DNA of 64,000 nucleotides from Bordetella flabilis (GTDB lineage Bacteria; Pseudomonadota; Gammaproteobacteria; Burkholderiales; Burkholderiaceae_B). The notes beneath the pieces were generated by a model. The model had not been told where the DNA came from and did not search any database. It was given only the letters and a program-made list of their open reading frames with translations. The translations under genes were made by a program, and so were the position numbers. Of this stretch, positions 8,952 to 16,800 are shown piece by piece. Every line of letters begins with the position of its first letter. Within the stretch, counting starts at the first letter, position 1. The stretch is taken from the NCBI RefSeq assembly GCF_001676725.1, contig NZ_CP016172.1, positions 1,116,001-1,180,000 of the forward strand. Direction: 5' to 3'.

Positions 8952-9994
8952 TGCAAAGCCCCTTCGGTTATCCGTGATGAATCGGTTTCGATCGGCAGGA
9001 ATACTTCGTCGTAGCGCGGCCACGGCGCGCCGGTATCGCCTGGCGTGGATTCCGGCAGCCAGGTGTTCAGGCCGAGCTGGTGCCACCCTTCGCCCAGGCG
9101 GGCGCCGGGCCGCTGCTCGGGACGCACATGCAAGGCCAGCGCGCAGCGCAGGGGCGTCTTCAGGTACAGCGCGATGGCGTCGACCAGCTCCGCGTGCCGG
9201 GCCGTGCCGGGCAGCATCTCCGCCAGCCGCGCCGCCGGAATGGGACCGACATGCACCAGCAGGCCGCCCGCGCGTTCATCGATGAGGCTGCCCAGCAGGG
9301 CGTCCTCGCCCAGGCGGCAGGCCTGCTCGCCCAGTACGCAGCGTGCCGGCCGGGGAATGAAGACGGTTTCGGTGACGCAGGGTTCGACCTCCACCGGCAG
9401 GTTGTCCAGCAGGCCGGACACCAGCGACTGCAGGCCCAGGGCCGAGCGCGGGAACTGGTTGAAGTTGCCGGCGTGCGGCAGCAGGGCCCGCGCGGCCTGC
9501 CAGCGCGTGCCGCGGTTGCCGCCCAGCCCGACCAGGGAAAACAGCTGGTCCAGCCGCGTCTGGTCGCGGCGCTCGGCGACGGCCAGCCACAGGCGGTTCT
9601 TTTCCCAGGCGCGAAACAGCAGCGGATAGAGCGCCGCATGCAGGATGTCCAGGAAGTCCCGTGCCGTCGAGTTGCCCTGTAACTGTTCGTCGATCAGGTC
9701 TTCGGTATAGAAGGTCGGCAGCGGCGACGTGACACCGTACAGCCCGAAGAAGTTCGCGGTGATGCGGTACTTGCCCGCGGCGTCGCGCTCGATGGTTTCG
9801 ATGTCGCGGTCGGGGAAGGACAGCGACACGGCCGGGCGCACGCGCACCTCGCGGTGGAAGACGTCCTCGTCCGCGTTGCGCAGGCGCAGCAGCCGCAGCG
9901 CCTGGAAGAAGGCGTAGCGGTGGCCTTCGGCCAGCAGCGGATCCGTGGACGGATCCGCTACAGGAGGCGGAAACGGCCGATCTTCGCGGGCCAT
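8948..9994 (-). CDS. tssG: T6SS baseplate protein TssG
   Basis: TssG is a baseplate wedge subunit that works with TssF, TssE and TssK. The 348-residue frame from MAREDRPFPPP shows the family pattern: FFQALRLLRL, VRVRPAVSLSFPDRDIE, ANFFGLYGVTSPLPTFYTE, and FLDILHAALYPLLFRAWEKNR. The ATG at 9994 is chosen because upstream residues in the same frame are the antisense or out-of-frame reading of tssF. It overlaps the end of tssF by 37 bp and the start of clpV by 4 bp, so translation is probably coupled through tssF, tssG and clpV. Confidence 0.95.
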   Translation of the reverse strand: MAREDRPFPPPVADPSTDPLLAEGHRYAFFQALRLLRLRNADEDVFHREVRVRPAVSLSFPDRDIETIERDAAGKYRITANFFGLYGVTSPLPTFYTEDLIDEQLQGNSTARDFLDILHAALYPLLFRAWEKNRLWLAVAERRDQTRLDQLFSLVGLGGNRGTRWQAARALLPHAGNFNQFPRSALGLQSLVSGLLDNLPVEVEPCVTETVFIPRPARCVLGEQACRLGEDALLGSLIDERAGGLLVHVGPIPAARLAEMLPGTARHAELVDAIALYLKTPLRCALALHVRPEQRPGARLGEGWHQLGLNTWLPESTPGDTGAPWPRYDEVFLPIETDSSRITEGALQ

Positions 9995-11682
9995 GTCAAG
10001 GTCTCTCCGTTGACGGTATCCACCAGCGTCAGCGCACTGAAGGTGTTGAGGGCGGTGGTGCCGGCCAGGAATTCGTCCAGCACGGTGCCGAACAGGAACA
10101 GGCTGCCCGGCCCGGGGAAATGGTCGCCCCGGCATTCGATGCGCACTTCGCTGCCTTGCACCGGCATGCCGCGCACGATGCGCCGCGCCGGGTCCACCGT
10201 GACGCGCGTAATGGATTCGATGCTGCGCCGCGCCGCGGCGTTGCGCTGCGCGTCCACCTGGCGCGGCGGGATGTACAGCGACAGCAGGTCGCGCAACTGC
10301 CCCTCGGAGGCCAGCGCAAGATGGTTGGCGTTCAGGTGCGACAGCACGCGCCACAGCAGGGCGCTGTCCACCATGGGCGGGCAGTGCGGCGTCACGCCAT
10401 GGATGTTGCGAAAGCCCACGCGCGGCGGCGAGTTGTCGGTCGGCTCGCAGATGTCGCCCAGGCGCAGGCCTTCCGGCAGGTCGCCATGCGTGCAGGTCAG
10501 CCGCGTGGACAGCGTCTGCGGCTGCGGCGTGCCGCCCTCGGCGTAGGGCAGGCTCAGGTAGTGGTCGTAGCCGCGATGCAGGGCCGAGGCGCGGATGCTG
10601 ATGTTGTACGAGGCATCGTCGCCGCCGCGGAAAGCCGAGAACGGATGGTAGTCGCGTTCGGTGCCGTCGGCGGCACGGGCGCGCACGCCGTCCACCGAGA
10701 AAATGCGTTCGATCGGCTTGTTGCCGCGCGACACCGGATGGATGCGGTAGTCCGGCTGCAGGTGATCCACGCGGATCGGATGCGCATCCTGGGCGAACAG
10801 GTTGGCCGCCGGCGTCGCGTTCAGGATGAAGCTGGACGCGCCCACGGACGGCGCCCAGCCGGGCACCTGGTCGAACATGATCTGGATGGAAAAGCCGGTG
10901 GCCTTGCCGCGCGCGGTCCAGGAAGACAGGCCGGTCAGGTCCAGGAACAGCAGTTTTTCCGGCAGGGCGAAGTATTCGTGCAGCACGCGCCAGGCGGGAT
11001 GCGCGCCGGCTGGCCAGGGCAGCAGCTCGAGGTCGGGCCGCAGGCCCGCGGGCTCGATGCTGGCGGGCGGCAGCACCGTGATGGGGCCGCCCTCGGCGCT
11101 GATGCGCACTTCGCTGACATAGCGCTGCAGCAGCAGGTACAGGCGCGCGGCGTCCGCGGGCGCATCGCCCAGGAACACGCGCAGCCGGTCGCTTTTCCAA
11201 TCGGCCGCCGTGGGGCCGACCATGTTGAATTGCAGGCGCAGCGAACGCGGCTTCGTGCCGCCGCCTTCCCACTGCACGGACTTCAGTTCGACCGGCTCCA
11301 GCGTGACCGGAAAGGAGGCGCGGAAGATCGTGCGCTGGCCGTCCACCGGGACGGACGCGAACTCGGTGCCGGCCGGTATGGTGACCGAGTCCTCCAGCGT
11401 CGAGCGCGGCTCGTAGCGCATGATGGTCATGCAGGGCAGCGGCCGCAGCATGTGCGGAAACAGCAGTTGCGCCAGGTTCTGGATGAACTCGGGGAAATCG
11501 TCGTCCAGGCGGTGGCGGATCAGCCCCGTCATGAAGGCCACGCCTTCCAGCAGGCGCTCGACGTCGGGATCGCTGGCGCTATCGGCGCCCAGGAGCGGCG
11601 CAAGCGCGGGGTTGCTGGCGGCGAATTCGGCCGCGAGCGTGCGCAGATAGCCCAGTTCCTGTTCGTAATAGCGGTTCAACAT
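9958..11682 (-). CDS. tssF: T6SS baseplate protein TssF
   Basis: This 574-residue protein matches TssF (VasA/ImpG family), the second wedge subunit. Visible landmarks are MLNRYYEQELGYLRTLAAEF at the N-terminus, DPDVERLLEGVAFMTGLIRHRLDDDFPE, LFPHMLRPLPCMTIMRYEP, the central VDHLQPDYRIHPVSRG and AFRGGDD, and the C-terminal GRGDHFPG-like part (ECRGDHFPGPGSLFLFG) followed by WPAKIGRFRLL. The length is close to the usual 580-620. It starts 4 bp after the tssE stop and overlaps tssG by 37 bp. Confidence 0.96.
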   Translation of the reverse strand: MLNRYYEQELGYLRTLAAEFAASNPALAPLLGADSASDPDVERLLEGVAFMTGLIRHRLDDDFPEFIQNLAQLLFPHMLRPLPCMTIMRYEPRSTLEDSVTIPAGTEFASVPVDGQRTIFRASFPVTLEPVELKSVQWEGGGTKPRSLRLQFNMVGPTAADWKSDRLRVFLGDAPADAARLYLLLQRYVSEVRISAEGGPITVLPPASIEPAGLRPDLELLPWPAGAHPAWRVLHEYFALPEKLLFLDLTGLSSWTARGKATGFSIQIMFDQVPGWAPSVGASSFILNATPAANLFAQDAHPIRVDHLQPDYRIHPVSRGNKPIERIFSVDGVRARAADGTERDYHPFSAFRGGDDASYNISIRASALHRGYDHYLSLPYAEGGTPQPQTLSTRLTCTHGDLPEGLRLGDICEPTDNSPPRVGFRNIHGVTPHCPPMVDSALLWRVLSHLNANHLALASEGQLRDLLSLYIPPRQVDAQRNAAARRSIESITRVTVDPARRIVRGMPVQGSEVRIECRGDHFPGPGSLFLFGTVLDEFLAGTTALNTFSALTLVDTVNGETLTWPAKIGRFRLL

Positions 11683-11686
11683 GCCC

Positions 11687-12106
11687 TTATTGCCTCCGGA
11701 GCGAAACCTTGCCGTTGGACGCCACGTGCGACGTCAGCCGCACGGGTATTTCGCGATCGTCCACCGCGATGAAACCGCTGATCGCGAACGCCAGCGACAG
11801 TACTTCGTCCTGCACCGCCGTAAAAGTGATCTGCGGCTGCCGCAGGCGCGGCTCGTAGCGCTGGATCATGCGGCTCATATCCTCGATCATCTGGCCGGTG
11901 GTGCCGCTGCTGAATGACCCGGCCAGGTTGGTGAAATCCGGCACGCCGAACGACGGATCGATCGGGACGCTGCCCTGGCGCGTGTTCAGGATGCGCCGCA
12001 GGTGTTCCAGTATCGAGTCGACCAGGATCTCGGCACGCGTGATATGCGAGCGCTCGACGTCCGATCCCAGACTGGCGATGCGTTCAAGCAGACGGTGTTC
12101 TCGCAT
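11687..12106 (-). CDS. tssE: T6SS baseplate protein TssE (gp25-like lysozyme fold)
   Basis: TssE is the small gp25-like baseplate subunit that links the sheath to the wedge. The 139-residue product has LLERIASLGSDVER, LEHLRRILNTRQGSVPIDPSFGVPDF and the GpW/gp25 core ending in VASNGKVSLRRQ. ERIA/SLxxxLxxILNTRxG is the usual diagnostic pattern for the family. It follows hcp after a 114-bp spacer that contains strong hairpins, and it is tightly linked to tssF (4-bp gap). The ribosome binding site is weak (GAAG shortly before the ATG). Confidence 0.94.
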   Translation of the reverse strand: MREHRLLERIASLGSDVERSHITRAEILVDSILEHLRRILNTRQGSVPIDPSFGVPDFTNLAGSFSSGTTGQMIEDMSRMIQRYEPRLRQPQITFTAVQDEVLSLAFAISGFIAVDDREIPVRLTSHVASNGKVSLRRQ

Positions 12107-12117
12107 GGCTTCGATGA

Positions 12118-12201
12118 GGCGGGCGCGTGCGCCCGCCCGCAGGATGTAAGGGGGCTCCGGCGGCCGCGGGGCAGTCCCGGCATGGGACCGCCGCCGCGGC
12201 C
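12118..12201 (-). other. Two stem-loops in the hcp-tssE spacer
   Basis: The 114-bp spacer after hcp contains a 9-bp inverted repeat (12118-12126 with 12129-12137) and a larger interrupted stem: an 8-bp outer arm pair (12162-12169 with 12194-12201) and a 5-bp inner pair (12174-12178 with 12184-12188). No T-run follows. They could protect the 3' end of the hcp message or partially attenuate transcription into tssE, which would fit the high demand for Hcp. The role is inference. Confidence 0.45.
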
Positions 12202-12220
12202 TGGAGCGGCCCGGGGGCTA

Positions 12221-12709
12221 TCAGGACTTCGGCGCGAGCCAGGAATCCTCGGCTTCGATGCCATCCGGCACCCACGTCCAGACGATCTTCTCGTAGGTCA
12301 TGGCGACATCTTCCATGTGGCCCAGTTGACGGTTGTCGGGTTGCAGGCAGTTGGGCACCCACAGGCGGGTCCCTACGATGACGGCGTTTTCCAGCTGGAT
12401 CGTGTAGTACTTTTCCTCGGTGCCCTTGGGGCTGATGCGGTAGAACTCCAGCGTGACGGTCTTCATCTGTTCGCCGGAGCACAGCGCCTGGTAGATCTTG
12501 GGCGAGGACTTGTCGATTTCCTTGACCAGGGTCAGGCCCAGGTGCTGGCGCTTGCCGGACGGCAGGCCGCTTTGCGGGTTCTTGGGGATCTCGATCGTGT
12601 GATCGACCGCCTGGATGAGGATCTTGCCGGTGTGGCCGGTGATTTCGCAGGAACCTTCGATCTTGCCTTGGTTTTGACCTTCGAGGGTCAGGTAGCACGG
12701 CATGGCCAT
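12221..12709 (-). CDS. hcp: T6SS tube protein Hcp (TssD)
   Basis: Hcp hexamers stack into the inner tube that is expelled with the spike. The 162-residue protein from MAMPCYLTLEGQNQGKIEG shows the family features: EITGHTGKILIQAVDHTIEIP, KSSPKIYQALCSGEQMKTVTLEFY, and YYTIQLENAVIVG, ending DGIEAEDSWLAPKS. The start at 12709 is supported by AAGGAG at 12719-12724; the longer frame to 12787 runs through an intergenic hairpin and has no family similarity. Hairpins lie on both sides of the gene, so its mRNA level may be set separately from the neighbouring T6SS genes. Confidence 0.97.
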   Translation of the reverse strand: MAMPCYLTLEGQNQGKIEGSCEITGHTGKILIQAVDHTIEIPKNPQSGLPSGKRQHLGLTLVKEIDKSSPKIYQALCSGEQMKTVTLEFYRISPKGTEEKYYTIQLENAVIVGTRLWVPNCLQPDNRQLGHMEDVAMTYEKIVWTWVPDGIEAEDSWLAPKS

Positions 12710-12764
12710 GGTAAATTTCTCCTTGCAGTTGTTGACGCTAGATGCAATTGCACGTGAAACCGGC

Positions 12765-12790
12765 GGCGTGCCGGTGGCAGCCGGCACGCC
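12765..12790 (-). terminator. Hairpin between tssC and hcp (weak or partial terminator)
   Basis: A perfect 10-bp inverted repeat (12765-12774 with 12781-12790, 6-nt loop) lies 20 bp after the tssC stop and about 55 bp before the hcp start. On the transcribed strand it is followed only by a short TTT, so it is a poor intrinsic terminator. It may instead be an RNA processing or stability element upstream of hcp. Confidence 0.4.
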
Positions 12791-12810
12791 AGTCCCGGTG
12801 AGTCATCGGG

Positions 12811-14298
12811 TCAGCTCTTTTCGAGCTTGCCCACCAACGAAAGCGTGAAAGAAGCGCCCATGTACTTGAAGTGCGGGCGAACTTTCAGGCCGACGCGATA
12901 CCATCCCGGGTCGCCTTCCACATCCGAAACGGTAATTTCCGCCTGGCGCAGCGGACGGCGGCTACGCACGCCCGGCGCCGGGTTGTCCATATCCGCCACG
13001 TACTGGCGGATCCAGTTGTTCAGCTCGGATTCCAGGTCGGTGCGTTCCTTCCAGGTCCCGATGTTTTCGCGCTGGATCACCTTGATGTAGTGGGCCAGGC
13101 GGCTGACGATGAAGATGTAGGGCAGCTGGGTGCCGAGCTTGTAGTTCAGCTCCGCGTCCTTGCCTTCCTTGTTGTTGCCGAAGAACTTGGGCTTCTGCAC
13201 CGAGTTGGCCGAAAAGAACGCGGCGTTGTCGGTGTTCTTGCGCATCGTCAGGGCGATGAAACCCTGCTCGGCCAGTTCGAATTCGCGGCGTTCGGAGATC
13301 AGCACCTCGGTGGGGATCTTCGTCTGCGTTTCGCCCATGGCCTCGTAGTTGTAGATGGGCAGGTCGCCCACCGTGCCGCCGCCCTGCGGGCCGATGATGT
13401 TGGCGCACCAGCGGTACTGCGCGAAGCTGTCGGCCAGCCGGCTGGCGAAGGCGAAGGCGGCGTTGCCCCACAGGAATTCCTTGTTCCCGCCCGTCACGTC
13501 CTCGTTGTAGCGGAACTTCTTGCTCGGCACGGTATCGTCGCCGTAGGGCACGCGCAGCAGGAAGTTCGGCAACGTCAGGCCCACGAAGCGCGCGTCTTCC
13601 GTCTGGCGGAAAGCGTTCCACTTGGTGTACTGCGGCCCTTCGAAGACGGCGGACAGGTCCTTCAGGTTCGGCAGGTCGGAAAACGAATCCATGCCGAAGA
13701 ACTGCGGGCCGGCGGCGGCGATGAACGGCGTGTGCGCCATGGCGGCCACGCTGGCGATCGATTGCAGCAGCTTGATGTCCTGCCCGCCGGGGTTGAACGA
13801 ATAATTGCCCACGATGGTGCCGAACGGCTCGCCGCCGAACTGGCCGTATTCCGCGGTGTAGACCGCCTTGTACAGGCCCGAGCGGGTGATGTCCGAGGCG
13901 TCCTCGAAGTCCTCCAGCAGCGCTTCCTTGGAGACGTTCAGGATCTCGATGCGGTTGTTTTCGCGGAAATCCGTGCGGTCGATCAGGAACTTCAGCGAGC
14001 GCCACGACGATTCCAGTTTCTGGAACTGCTCGTTGTGCATGATCGCGTCGACCTGCCGGCACAGCTTGCGGTCCAGGCCGGCGATCATCTCGTCGATCAG
14101 GCCCTGGCTGACCTTCTGTTGCGAGCGGCTCGGCTCCAGCAGTTCGGCGACGAAGGCTTCCAGGCCCTGCCGCGTGATCGAATAGGCTTCATCGCCCGGC
14201 TTGACCCGCGTCGATTCGATCAGTTGATCGATCAGCGAACCGCCTTCCTGCGCCGCGCCCTGCGCGGCTCCCTGTTGCTGCGGGGATTCCTGGCTCAT
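12811..14298 (-). CDS. tssC: T6SS contractile sheath large subunit TssC (VipB)
   Basis: TssC pairs with TssB to build the contractile sheath. The 495-residue protein has MIAGLDRKLCRQVDAIMHNEQFQKLESSWRSL-type sequence near residues 70-100 (the canonical LDxxLSxQxDxIxHxxxFQxLExxWRGL region), then FGTIVGNYSF, PQFFGMDSFSDL, LPNFLLRVPYG, and a C-terminal end with DVEGDPGWYRVGLKVRPHFKYMGASFTLSLVGKLEKS-like family sequence. AAGGAG sits just before the ATG at 14298. The gene begins 3 bp after the tssB stop, the usual tight tssBC pairing. Confidence 0.97.
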   Translation of the reverse strand: MSQESPQQQGAAQGAAQEGGSLIDQLIESTRVKPGDEAYSITRQGLEAFVAELLEPSRSQQKVSQGLIDEMIAGLDRKLCRQVDAIMHNEQFQKLESSWRSLKFLIDRTDFRENNRIEILNVSKEALLEDFEDASDITRSGLYKAVYTAEYGQFGGEPFGTIVGNYSFNPGGQDIKLLQSIASVAAMAHTPFIAAAGPQFFGMDSFSDLPNLKDLSAVFEGPQYTKWNAFRQTEDARFVGLTLPNFLLRVPYGDDTVPSKKFRYNEDVTGGNKEFLWGNAAFAFASRLADSFAQYRWCANIIGPQGGGTVGDLPIYNYEAMGETQTKIPTEVLISERREFELAEQGFIALTMRKNTDNAAFFSANSVQKPKFFGNNKEGKDAELNYKLGTQLPYIFIVSRLAHYIKVIQRENIGTWKERTDLESELNNWIRQYVADMDNPAPGVRSRRPLRQAEITVSDVEGDPGWYRVGLKVRPHFKYMGASFTLSLVGKLEKS

Positions 14299-14301
14299 CG
14301 T

Positions 14302-14817
14302 TTACTCCTTTTTGTCCGACGCATCGTCGGCCGCCTGTACGCCCAGTTCGCCCAGCAGCCGTTCGCGGGCGCCTTCGTCCTGGATCAGCATCTGCAATTT
14401 CTTGCGGAATTCGGGCAGGTTGCCCAGGGGACCCTTCAAGGCCTTGAGCGCCTCGCGCAATTCGATCAACTGGCGCAGTTCCGGCACCTGGCCGACGATG
14501 GCGTCCGGTTCGAAATCGCGGATGTTCTCGAACTTCAGCGACACGGCCATGGCTTCGTCGGACTCGCCTTCGGCCAGGCGGTTGGGAACCGACAGCGTCA
14601 GGTTCAGGTTCTGGGCCTTCAATACGTCGTTGAAGTTGTCCTTGTCGACCTGGATGGGCTTGCGCTCGTCCAGGGGGGTGTCCGACTGCTGGAGCGTGAA
14701 GTCGCCCAGCACGAGCTGCTTGAGCGGCAGCTCGACCTGCTCCTGGGCATCGCCCGTGGCCGGCTTGTAGACGATATTGACGCGTTCCTTGGGGGCTACT
14801 GATCCTTCATTGGCCAT
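14302..14817 (-). CDS. tssB: T6SS contractile sheath small subunit TssB (VipA)
   Basis: TssB is the small sheath subunit and carries the element recognised by ClpV. The 171-residue product has ERVNIVYKPATGDAQEQVELPLK, LVLGDFT, and the conserved LRFENIRDFEPDAIV-like stretch (SLKFENIRDFEPDAIVGQ), followed by a charged coiled helix (ELREALKALKGPLGNLPEFRKKL). AGGAGAG precedes the ATG at 14817. It lies directly upstream of tssC and 24 bp downstream of tssA. Confidence 0.97.
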   Translation of the reverse strand: MANEGSVAPKERVNIVYKPATGDAQEQVELPLKQLVLGDFTLQQSDTPLDERKPIQVDKDNFNDVLKAQNLNLTLSVPNRLAEGESDEAMAVSLKFENIRDFEPDAIVGQVPELRQLIELREALKALKGPLGNLPEFRKKLQMLIQDEGARERLLGELGVQAADDASDKKE

Positions 14818-14841
14818 GTTTCTCTCCTAGGTTCCGGTGGG

Positions 14842-16455
14842 TCAGGCAGCGGCGGTTGACTGCGAAAGTTGCCAGGCGGCCCGGCAATCCACGCTGGCCA
14901 GCCTGGCCAGCAGCGTGTTGGAGGGCCCGGCGTCATCGGCGCCGTATCGCAGTTCGACGGCCGCCGCCAGCGCCAGGGTTTGCCGGGCGAGTTCCGGTTC
15001 CCATAGCGGCAGACGGTGGGCGTCGAGTTCTTCAATCAAGGGGGTGAGCAAGGGCCGGATATCGGCGCGGCCGTCGAAGCGGTGCAGCAGCGCGCACTGC
15101 GCCAGCCGCAGGCGGAAGCGCGCGCGCAGGCCCTCTGCGCGGCGCGATGCCTGTTGCAGCCGCTCCAGCGCTTCGTCCAGCTTGCCGGCCACGGCGTCGG
15201 CTTCCGCCGCGGAGGACAGGGCCGCCAGGTCGTCGCCTTCCCTGGCGTTGCCGACCGGACCGGAATCGCTGCCCGCCAGGCTTTCCAGCCAGGCGCGGGT
15301 TTCGTTGTCGGCGAAAGGCTGGCCGTCGCTGAATTTCAGTTCGGCCATGCCCGGCAGGCGCGCGGCCAGGCGGCCGGTTTCGAACGCGACGGTGGCGGCG
15401 GCCTCGGTGGCCCCCATGCGGGTCAGCGCGGCGTGGCTGGCGCGGTTCAGGTCCAGCCAGTAGCGATGCGCGATGAGGTGGGATTCGGCGAACTGCACCA
15501 CGGCCTGCGGCTCGCCGGTCTGGGCGATCTGCTGGAAGCCGCCGGCAATCTGCAAGGGCGGGGGCATCAGCAGCGTCGTGCCGCCCTGCACCGGGGGCAG
15601 GCGATCCAGCGTGGCCCAGGCGCACACCCGGTTCAGCCGGAACAGCAGGGGCAAGGTGGGCTGGGTCTGCAGATACCAGTCGATCAACGGGCGCAGGCCG
15701 GCCAGGGCGGCATCGGCCGCCGCTTCGGGATCGGCGCCCGCGGCCGGCGCCACGGTTACGGCCGGGCGCGGAGCCGCGGCAACCATGGCGCCACCGGCGG
15801 CAGCCTGCGCGGTATTGCCGGCGGGCGCCGCGCTGGAAGGCGCCGCGCCGGAAGGCGGGGCTGCATCTCCCTGGGCGGACTCGGCCGCGGCAGTCGGCGG
15901 AGCCTCCACCGGCAGGGCGCGCAGCGTCGAGCGCAGGCCATAGAAGGCGGGCGCCTCGTCATCGTGACCCTGCCATGCGCTGTCCAGGGCTTCCCAGTCC
16001 TCCAGCATGGCCGCGTGCGTGGCGGCCGGCAGCGCGGGATAGCCGTCGCGGTTGGCTTGCAGGCGGTCGCTCAGGTGATCGAGCAGCCATTGCATCTGGT
16101 TGCGCCGGCCCCGCAGCCGGGCGGCCGGCGGCGACATATCTTCCCAATAGGTGTCGACCAGCTCGCGCAGCACATGAATGCCGTCGGCCAGTCCCGGCAG
16201 GCGCGCGGTTTCGAGCAGGCCGGCCACCAGCCAGGTGCCGGCGGCGAGGTCCTTGCCTTCGTGGCCCAGGATCTGGACCGACAGGTTGACGACCGCGTTC
16301 CAGTCGACGGCGGCGCTGGCATGGATGTCGGTGAGCAGGTCGATCTGCGCCTTCAACGCCGTGAAGGCGTCGCCATCGCGCGGGCTCTCGCCGGCGGGGT
16401 GGTCGGCGCGGATGGGGCGATTCCCCACATCACGGTCGAAGCTTGGTGTTGACAC
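14842..16455 (-). CDS. tssA: T6SS assembly protein TssA (ImpA N-terminal family)
   Basis: TssA primes and caps sheath and tube polymerisation. The 537-residue protein has the ImpA_N pattern near residues 40-130 (VNLSVQILGHEGKDLAAGTW, ETARLPGLADGIHVL, TYWEDMSPP), an Ala/Pro-rich linker around residues 180-250, and a long C-terminal helical domain ending in AELRYGADDAGPSNTLLARL-like sequence (the VasL/ImpA C-terminal type). The start codon is GTG at 16455 with AGGTG about 9 nt upstream. It is the first gene of the operon, and its promoter should lie in the 345-bp region shared with the divergent regulator. Confidence 0.93.
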   Translation of the reverse strand: MSTPSFDRDVGNRPIRADHPAGESPRDGDAFTALKAQIDLLTDIHASAAVDWNAVVNLSVQILGHEGKDLAAGTWLVAGLLETARLPGLADGIHVLRELVDTYWEDMSPPAARLRGRRNQMQWLLDHLSDRLQANRDGYPALPAATHAAMLEDWEALDSAWQGHDDEAPAFYGLRSTLRALPVEAPPTAAAESAQGDAAPPSGAAPSSAAPAGNTAQAAAGGAMVAAAPRPAVTVAPAAGADPEAAADAALAGLRPLIDWYLQTQPTLPLLFRLNRVCAWATLDRLPPVQGGTTLLMPPPLQIAGGFQQIAQTGEPQAVVQFAESHLIAHRYWLDLNRASHAALTRMGATEAAATVAFETGRLAARLPGMAELKFSDGQPFADNETRAWLESLAGSDSGPVGNAREGDDLAALSSAAEADAVAGKLDEALERLQQASRRAEGLRARFRLRLAQCALLHRFDGRADIRPLLTPLIEELDAHRLPLWEPELARQTLALAAAVELRYGADDAGPSNTLLARLASVDCRAAWQLSQSTAAA

Positions 16456-16800
16456 AGTGTTTCACCTTTGTATCCACCCCTGCGATACCGTCTGATACAC
16501 GGTGTGGCCTGGGTGGGATGCCTGCCGCCGCTGCCGCCTCGGGCAAACGGTTGATGGAACGCATCCTAGACGGACGGCGTTAACACACCGTTGAAGCAAA
16601 CAGGCATACAATCGTTACACTGTGAAATGGATTAAACGCGGATTAAACGGCCGACAGGTACAAAGAGGATCGCATCGCAGCACCTCGAAACGGGTCGGGA
16701 AACAGTTCATCAGGGGGAAGGGCACTGCAATGTTGACGTCCACGACGCTTGGCGGGGACCCGCGCTGACCGCGCGGCGCTTCGTTCCGCCCCAGGCCGCC
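16456..16800. promoter_or_regulatory. Divergent control region between tssA and the SARP-like regulator
   Basis: No gene is supported here. The region separates tssA (leftward) from the regulator gene (rightward), so it must hold both promoters. It is visibly more AT-rich around 16,575-16,660 than its surroundings, and it contains two heptamers 11 bp apart, listed separately. I could not settle on convincing -35/-10 pairs for either direction. Confidence 0.6.
16629..16650. promoter_or_regulatory. Two direct repeats spaced 11 bp, candidate SARP/BTAD operator
   Basis: The 10-mer GGATTAAACG occurs at 16629-16638 and again at 16640-16649, an exact 11-bp period. OmpR-like winged-helix domains of SARP regulators are known to bind heptameric direct repeats at 11-bp or 22-bp spacing, and the adjacent gene encodes such a domain. 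The core TAAACG heptamers therefore make a plausible operator for autoregulation, for T6SS control, or for both. The link to this protein is inference. Confidence 0.45.

Noticed and set aside
6189..9014. Plus-strand open frame of 941 codons opposite clpV
   Set aside because: Antisense to ClpV with both Walker motifs on the minus strand; a GC-rich shadow.
8951..9086. N-terminal extension of ClpV to 9086
   Set aside because: The extra residues lie within tssG in another frame and the ClpV family begins at MMLVELKPLF; the overlapping ATGA junction supports 8951.
8948..11272. 774-codon frame containing TssG
   Set aside because: Only the part from 9994 matches TssG; the rest is a frame-shifted reading of tssF.
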